Position numbers and translations under genes: made by a program
The notes under the pieces: generated by a model
The model's database searches: none
What the model was told of the DNA's origin: nothing
What the model saw: the letters and a program-made list of their open reading frames with translations, nothing else
Virus record (IMG/VR): IMGVR_UViG_3300045947_000369
Location: 1-26,232 of that record
Length of the DNA stretch: 26,232 bases
Reading direction: 5' to 3' (one strand)
Source of the DNA: a virus
Shown here: positions 22,608-26,232 of the stretch, piece by piece
Numbering within the stretch: the first letter of the stretch is position 1
Layout of the letters: each line of letters begins with the position of its first letter

Positions 22608-23369
22608 TCAGTACAAACGCATCTGAGCAAACCCTTTATTGCTTCTACGTGAATTGCAGCCGAAATGAGCGAGCCTCACATTGCGCGGCTCATGCGTTCC
22701 ACCTTTGGACAGAGGCACAATGTGATCGATTGTTTTGCTGAAAGGATGCGGTGATTTCAGGGATGGATTAACAAACTTCTTGCAGATACCGCATTTCCAT
22801 CCATCGCGCTCATAGATCTCGCGTCTGATGACGCGCTGAACAAAAGCCTTCTTGCGCTTTGCCTTCGATAGACGCTTTCGCTCTTTTCTGACGTCCTTTT
22901 TACGTTCAAGACTGCATTGAACGCAATACTTCTTGGAATAACAGCCTCGACCGCTTGTCTCAAAAGATCGCCCGCATTGCAGGCAGGCTGCTTTACGTGG
23001 CGACTTCGGTACATACCGCTCCCGTTGACTGGAATGAAGGCACGCTCGACTGCAGTATTTCATGCCAGTTCTCTTAGCGACGAATTGCTGCTGGCAACGA
23101 ATGCATTGAGGAAAGTACACAGGGCACGCCGGCCCTTTTGTTGCTTTTCTGTTGGCATAAAATGCGAACGAGCAATCACGCGAACAAAAGGTCGTGTACT
23201 TATTCGCTTTGGGTATGTAGGTACGTCCGCAATGCTGGCATTGACATGCGGGCCTTGAATGCGGATTCAGTCGATTCCATTTGCTCTGACAGCGATCTGA
23301 ACATGTGCGCCTGAGTATGCCGCGCCGGTTTGGTGGAGTAAATTCCACTCCACACTGCTTACAGGTCAC
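22608..23369 (-). CDS. HNH endonuclease with four zinc-finger repeats, 253 aa
   Basis: The GTG at 23369 overlaps the stop of the upstream HNH gene (GTGA). The product has four CxxC...CxxxC/CxxC fingers (C3-C6-C23-C27; C44-C47-C62-C66; C89-C92-C106-C110; C129-C132-C149-C152), a lysine/arginine-rich linker (155-180), then an HNH domain. The HNH has C193xxC196, DH at 215-216 in TIDHIVPLSKGG, N230, H235 and C238. Such HNH proteins with extra DNA-binding fingers are often free-standing homing nucleases. GC is lower than around it: about 45-53% in two lines I counted against 58-60% in the terminase gene, suggesting recent acquisition. It occupies the place where a small terminase is usual. Confidence 0.85.
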   Translation of the reverse strand: MTCKQCGVEFTPPNRRGILRRTCSDRCQSKWNRLNPHSRPACQCQHCGRTYIPKANKYTTFCSRDCSFAFYANRKATKGPACPVYFPQCIRCQQQFVAKRTGMKYCSRACLHSSQRERYVPKSPRKAACLQCGRSFETSGRGCYSKKYCVQCSLERKKDVRKERKRLSKAKRKKAFVQRVIRREIYERDGWKCGICKKFVNPSLKSPHPFSKTIDHIVPLSKGGTHEPRNVRLAHFGCNSRRSNKGFAQMRLY

Positions 23370-23704
23370 AACCGTATCAGCCCTTTCTTACGGTCTTCAT
23401 TCGTCTTGGAAACATGGCACGGCTTGCACAACGGCTGATGATTGGATGGAATCCAGAAGAGGGGATCGCTCGCGTGATGAACGGGAACGATATGATCAAT
23501 CTCCAGTGCCGCCGTCACGATCCCGGCCTCTTCGCATCGCAAGCACAGTGGATGCTCCAGCAAATAGCGGGCGCGGTAATCGCGCCAGCGCCTTCCATAA
23601 CCGCGCCTGGCCGCAGATAGACGTTCGTCTTTACGCGCATGGCCAGGATTCGGACACGGTATGGGGTTGAAACAGTGCGGATGTCTGCAGCGTTCGGTAA
23701 TCAC
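23366..23704 (-). CDS. HNH endonuclease, packaging-associated type, 112 aa
   Basis: Start is GTG at 23704; AGGTGA lies about 6 bases upstream and an in-frame TGA lies just before, so no longer product is possible. The 112 residues contain a zinc-binding C54xxC57 and C93xxC96. The HNH core is LEIDHIVPVHHASDPLFW with D70-H71, then N88-H89 and CKPCH with H97. RRGYGRRWRDYRARYLLEHP before the core is typical of phage HNH proteins next to terminase genes (HK97 gp74 type), which stimulate cos cleavage and packaging. Position fits. Confidence 0.88.
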   Translation of the reverse strand: MITERCRHPHCFNPIPCPNPGHARKDERLSAARRGYGRRWRDYRARYLLEHPLCLRCEEAGIVTAALEIDHIVPVHHASDPLFWIPSNHQPLCKPCHVSKTNEDRKKGLIRL

Positions 23705-23786
23705 GCACGTTCACCTGCAGTTCCATGTCAGCGCCAGTCGAGTCCTTCCGTGCGCCGCTCGAGCTAGGAACACGGACGGCGTACGT

Positions 23787-24203
23787 TCACGGCGTCAAGC
23801 TGCGTTCAAACCCAGCGGGCTCCGTGATCGAATAGCCGCTGAAGTTCACCGTCTCGTAGGTGTCGACGCCGGCCGCCGCGGTCGACTGCAGGGTCACGCT
23901 TTCACCGACGTTGCCCTGCAGATGCAAGCCGCTCAGATCGACCGTCCGGGTATCGCCGGCGGGCACGATGATCCGCCATATCCGCGCCACGGTGGCGCCG
24001 AACATCAACTGAAACACCGCCGGCGAGGATTTCGCCGTGCTCTCATTGGCGATCGACAGGGAAAGCGAGCAGACAATGTGGCGCACGCCAGCCGTCGCCG
24101 GCTGTTGAACCATGGCGGCCGTATTGACCGGCGGGTTATGGAATACCGACCACTCGCCCGGCTGCCGGACAGTGCCAATAATCGAATCCTTCAAAATACC
24201 CAT
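23787..24203 (-). CDS. Small beta-rich, probably virion, protein, 138 aa
   Basis: The ATG at 24203 follows GAGG closely. The product begins MGILKDSIIGTVRQPGEWSV and is strand-rich throughout, with FQLMFGATVARIWRIIVPAG and SGLHLQGNVGESVTLQSTAA. A YETVNFSGYSITE end follows. Composition (S, T, V, G, few charges) suits a capsid- or fibre-associated structural protein; the ordering of strands and Gly turns is like decoration or tail-associated proteins. Its place before the HNH and terminase genes is unusual for one. No family recognised. Confidence 0.68.
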   Translation of the reverse strand: MGILKDSIIGTVRQPGEWSVFHNPPVNTAAMVQQPATAGVRHIVCSLSLSIANESTAKSSPAVFQLMFGATVARIWRIIVPAGDTRTVDLSGLHLQGNVGESVTLQSTAAAGVDTYETVNFSGYSITEPAGFERSLTP

Positions 24204-24242
24204 AGCGCCTCAGTTTTTCATGATTCGCGGTTGCCTTGCCGG

Positions 24243-24449
24243 TCAGTGCCAGGCGAGGTTCTCCGTGCGCCGCTCGAGCTTGGAGGTGCGCCGGACGATG
24301 ATCTCCATCACGGCCATGTTGCCGGATATGGCCTTGCCCCACGGATTCGGGCTCTCGCCGCGGAAGGCGCGCCATTCGCGCTCTTCGGCCGACAGAGCTG
24401 TCCGCCGGTGTCTCGCGAACTTCTCGCGGCGCAGATCGTTCTTGGTCAG
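24243..24449 (-). CDS. Coding-looking frame without a normal start codon, about 68 aa
   Basis: The frame is open from a TAA at 24465-24467 to the TGA at 24243-24245 and reads LTKNDLRREKFARHRRTALS, then EEREWRAFRGESPNPWGKAI and ends RRTENLAWH. It is helical and basic, with protein-like composition. No ATG, GTG or TTG occurs in the first two thirds; the first ATG is near residue 43. I give the CTG at 24449 as the only plausible start; no ribosome site is seen. It may be a gene whose 5' end was lost, or one using CTG. It could be a remnant of a missing packaging gene; not shown. Confidence 0.4.
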   Translation of the reverse strand: MTKNDLRREKFARHRRTALSAEEREWRAFRGESPNPWGKAISGNMAVMEIIVRRTSKLERRTENLAWH

Positions 24450-24544
24450 GGTGGTGGTGTGGAGTTATGGTCCGCTCAACTTCAGCGGGACGCCTGTTGT
24501 TTTGATCGGCTCAACGTGCCTTCAGGTTGTGACAATTCGCGGAT

Positions 24545-24574
24545 ACTATAAACCAGCACGGTGGGAAAACACAA
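24545..24574 (-). promoter_or_regulatory. Candidate sigma70-type promoter
   Basis: On the - strand, TTGTGT (24569-24574) and TATAGT (24545-24550) are separated by 18 bases, in the only longer gap of the right-hand region (24465-24599). It would drive the packaging and structural genes to its left. The match to TTGACA/TATAAT is moderate. Confidence 0.4.
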
Positions 24575-24599
24575 AAATGCGGGCTCAGGCGAAGAAGAA

Positions 24600-24836
24600 T
24601 TATTCCGCAGTCCAGCCGCAGACGCACTGCTCGGACACGCCGAGGAGCCATGCCGCGATACTGCCGCCGACCAGCACCGTGACGCCGATCGCCGCGCTCC
24701 CGTCGGGATTGGTGACAGGATCGCCAAAACCCTCCGGTATCGGACCGGCCACGACGTCAACGGACTGGCCGGTGCGGTTGGCGAAATGATGAATATCATC
24801 GAGCAGGCAGCGGTTGCAGCGATGGCGCGCGCTCAT
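24600..24836 (-). CDS. Small hypothetical protein with terminal cysteines, 78 aa
   Basis: The ATG at 24836 overlaps the previous stop (ATGA). The product starts MSARHRCNRCLLDDIHHFAN and ends LLGVSEQCVCGWTAE, so a CxxC pair at the N-terminus and CxC at the C-terminus could share a metal ion. The middle is a strand/Gly-rich segment GVTVLVGGSIAAWLLG, too polar-flanked to be a clear membrane helix. Function unknown. Confidence 0.6.
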   Translation of the reverse strand: MSARHRCNRCLLDDIHHFANRTGQSVDVVAGPIPEGFGDPVTNPDGSAAIGVTVLVGGSIAAWLLGVSEQCVCGWTAE

Positions 24837-25177
24837 GTGCTGTAGAGATCCACGGCATGCCGATGCCCGATGATCTCCTCGGCTTCGGTCGCGTACCGTT
24901 CGCAGTATTCATCCTGGCGCGAATCCGGCGGAAACACCATCGTCTCGAAGATCAGCGGCAGACCCTTGCCCCAGCCGTGATCGAGGCCGAGCCAGACCGT
25001 CGACACAAAGTAACCGTTCGGCAGTGTATCCTGCCGCACGATCCTGTTGGCATGATCCCCGTAATCGCGTGTCCACTCGAGCAGGCCTTCCTGCGTCTTA
25101 GGATAGGGCATCCCGTCACGGCGGTACTTGTCATGCATGAGCCAGCCGAGGTCCGGGTTGTATTCACCGGAGGTCAT
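24833..25177 (-). CDS. Conserved hypothetical phage protein, 114 aa
   Basis: The product contains GWLMHDKYRRDGMPYPKTQE, then GYFVSTVWLGLDHGWGKGLP, LIFETMVFPP and ERYATEAEEIIGHRHAVDLY. This string order (VSTVWLGLDH...G..P.IFETMVF...ERY.TE..A..GH) is common to a widespread phage protein of unknown function. The ATG at 25177 overlaps the previous stop by 4 bases, and its own stop overlaps the next gene, so all are co-translated. Confidence 0.82.
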   Translation of the reverse strand: MTSGEYNPDLGWLMHDKYRRDGMPYPKTQEGLLEWTRDYGDHANRIVRQDTLPNGYFVSTVWLGLDHGWGKGLPLIFETMVFPPDSRQDEYCERYATEAEEIIGHRHAVDLYST

Positions 25178-25590
25178 TGCTTCGCGAAGACCGCCTGCGC
25201 ATCCGCACGCGCTTTCGGCAGGTCCGGCGTATCCGCCACGCCGGCAATGCGCCGCATGGCGAGTTCATGCTGGTAATTGTGCAGTACGGCGAGGATGTTG
25301 TGTTCCACATCGGTCTGCGCCGCTTCGCCTAACAGATCCAGTCTGTTGTCTAAATAGTTCTCCTGAAGTTCGGGGAATTGGCTCGGCGGGCTCTTGTCGT
25401 AATCCGATATGAGCTCGTACACGACAGCGGCGTCGCTGCGGAATACGCTGGTCTTCATCTCGATCTCTTTCTGTTCCTGCTGATATTCCGTCAGCCGCTG
25501 ATAGCCGGTCACGACGCCGGCCACCAACAGCAGCAATGCCAGCCCGCCGATAAACACTCCCAACGCCACTTGCTTCGTCAATGGATTCAT
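25174..25590 (-). CDS. Membrane-anchored phage protein, 138 aa
   Basis: I take the ATG at 25590, which has the perfect ribosome site AAGGAGG 4 bases upstream, over an upstream start at 25614. The product starts MNPLTKQVALGVFIGGLALL, then LLVAGVVTGYQRLTEY; residues about 8-29 form one membrane helix. A glutamine/glutamate-rich coil and a helical soluble domain follow. A spanin-like or lysis-control role can be imagined from the topology, but no family is recognised and no lysis genes are nearby. Confidence 0.65.
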   Translation of the reverse strand: MNPLTKQVALGVFIGGLALLLLVAGVVTGYQRLTEYQQEQKEIEMKTSVFRSDAAVVYELISDYDKSPPSQFPELQENYLDNRLDLLGEAAQTDVEHNILAVLHNYQHELAMRRIAGVADTPDLPKARADAQAVFAKQ

Positions 25591-25781
25591 TTTTCCTCCT
25601 TGAAATTCGTACACGACAGATGCCGGATCGCGAGCAGCATCTCGCGCGTCAGCGCCACTTCACCGCGCTCGCGCCGTGCGACGGTGTTGGCCGAGACGCC
25701 GAGCCGCCGGGCGACGTCTTCCTGCGTGCCGAGCGCTTCGCGCAGCGCGCGGTAGTCAGCGTGTGGCTGTTGTTGCGGCAT
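25587..25781 (-). CDS. XRE/Cro-type helix-turn-helix protein, 64 aa
   Basis: The product MPQQQPHADYRALREALGTQ followed by EDVARRLGVSANTVARRERG has the XRE pattern: a recognition pair of helices at about 19-42 (Q-E-D-V-A-x-x-L-G-V-S-x-x-T-V-x-x-x-E-x-G). The short remainder (about 45-64) is too small for a dimerisation domain. It is likely a small phage regulator that binds operators. It starts inside the end of the zinc-finger gene (26-base overlap) and overlaps the next gene by 4. Target sites are not identified; the palindrome at 4570-4584 is one candidate. Confidence 0.82.
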   Translation of the reverse strand: MPQQQPHADYRALREALGTQEDVARRLGVSANTVARRERGEVALTREMLLAIRHLSCTNFKEEK

Positions 25782-25956
25782 CCTGAATTTCTCCGTCGCG
25801 GATCATCTGCCACGCGACCAGGCGGCCCTTGCAAATGAAAAGCCGGCCTTTCACGTTGTGTTCTTTTTTACGATTGCACAGGATTCCGCGCGGTGCGCCG
25901 CAATCGGGGCACGCCACGGCTTTGACGGCTTTGTCTTCGCGGTATCGGCTGGCCAT
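25756..25956 (-). CDS. Small zinc-finger protein, 66 aa
   Basis: The product begins MASRYREDKAVKAVACPDCG and continues with APRGILCNRKKEH and GRLFICKGRLVAW. C16xxC19, C27 and H33 (or C42) fit the small phage zinc-binding fold with CPxCGAxxGxxC...H found near regulators and packaging genes. DNA or RNA binding is plausible, not shown. It shares its 3' end with the XRE gene. Confidence 0.72.
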   Translation of the reverse strand: MASRYREDKAVKAVACPDCGAPRGILCNRKKEHNVKGRLFICKGRLVAWQMIRDGEIQDAATTATR

Positions 25957-25960
25957 TGGC

Positions 25961-26158
25961 TTAGAACACCCGGAAAAGGATCGCGATCGTCAGCGCCAGC
26001 AGCGTGCCGAGCATCCAGCTGTGCAGGCGCTGGGTGGCCTGAATGCTGCCGATCTCACTTTCGTATTTCGCCACCGCGCGGCTGGCCGCCCGGGCCTTCT
26101 CGTCGCTGGCACCGGCTTCCTTCAGCGCATCGTAGAGTTCTTCGATCAGGACGCTCAT
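25961..26158 (-). CDS. Coiled-coil protein with C-terminal membrane anchor, 65 aa
   Basis: I choose the ATG at 26158, 6 bases after AGAGGA; another ATG at 26164 directly abuts that site. The product (MSVLIEELYDALKEAGASDE then KARAASRAVAKYESEIGSIQ) is a long coiled coil, ending with a hydrophobic helix MLGTLLALTIAILFRVF at the last 17 residues, so it is anchored by its tail. It resembles DUF1640/Bdr-like short membrane coiled-coil proteins. Function unknown. Confidence 0.65.
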   Translation of the reverse strand: MSVLIEELYDALKEAGASDEKARAASRAVAKYESEIGSIQATQRLHSWMLGTLLALTIAILFRVF

Positions 26159-26180
26159 TGTCATTCCTCTGAATTCACTC

Positions 26181-26232
26181 TCACCCCTGATGCTGCCGAT
26201 CGCGCTCTTCGAGAATCGCGACCCGTTCGCGG
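26181..26232 (-). CDS. 3' end of an upstream gene, partial
   Basis: A frame open through the window edge reads RERVAILEERDRQHQG and stops at TGA (26181-26183). Its charged helical composition fits the end of another coiled-coil protein of the same operon. Too short for more. Confidence 0.4.
   Translation of the reverse strand, partial: RERVAILEERDRQHQG

Noticed and set aside
24136-24375. 79-aa ATG-started - strand frame
   Set aside because: It overlaps the start of the beta-rich gene out of frame and reads R/H-rich; the other frame over the same bases (24243-24464) looks more like protein.

Overview
The window looks like part of a tailed-phage genome (siphovirus type) or a prophage. The DNA is GC-rich (57-60% in the two late-module lines I counted), densely coded, and many neighbouring genes overlap by ATGA or GTGA. 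Host identity cannot be read from the sequence. A GC-rich soil or environmental bacterium is likely; small CxxC proteins like the one at 2929..3135 recall Acidobacteriota phages and prophages, but that is only an impression.

Layout. (1) Positions 1-4777 hold a + strand operon. It opens with the 3' part of a DUF6745-type gene whose N-terminal region is encoded by nineteen visible 12-bp repeats. Twelve small, mostly uncharacterised genes follow, several with zinc-knuckle cysteines. The last of them sits directly behind an unusual GGTAATA/TATTACC palindrome. (2) The + operon meets the - strand operon tail to tail at 4774-4777, with a terminator-like hairpin just beyond. (3) From 26232 down to 4774 everything is on the - strand, in the order of a lambda/HK97-type late operon. 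First come small genes (coiled coil, zinc finger, XRE regulator, membrane protein, unknowns). Next are a small beta-rich protein, an HNH nuclease, a second zinc-finger-rich HNH nuclease and the large terminase. Then come a fused prohead protease-major capsid protein, a small protein, the portal, a collagen-like protein, the head-tail connectors and the tail tube. The tail chaperones G and GT follow, made by a -1 frameshift on nine A residues, then the tape measure, a DUF2460-like minor tail protein, a 1562-aa tail-tip protein, a fibre-like protein and small accessory genes.

Together the - strand genes cover DNA packaging (TerL, HNH), head building (protease-capsid, portal), neck (connector, closure, HK97 gp10-like) and a non-contractile tail. 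No sheath or baseplate-wedge genes are visible, which supports a siphovirus. I see no integrase, replication genes, holin, endolysin, tRNA or CRISPR array, and no small terminase subunit that I recognise.

Most notable points: the protease-capsid fusion; the frameshift site; a tail-tip protein that appears to join a lambda L-like four-cysteine domain to a J-like domain; a collagen/carbohydrate-binding-like gene inside the head-tail connector block; a motif shared between the tail tube protein and the adjacent head-closure-like protein; an HNH gene with four zinc fingers and lower GC in the place where a small terminase is expected; and a coding-looking frame without any normal start codon at 24243-24464.
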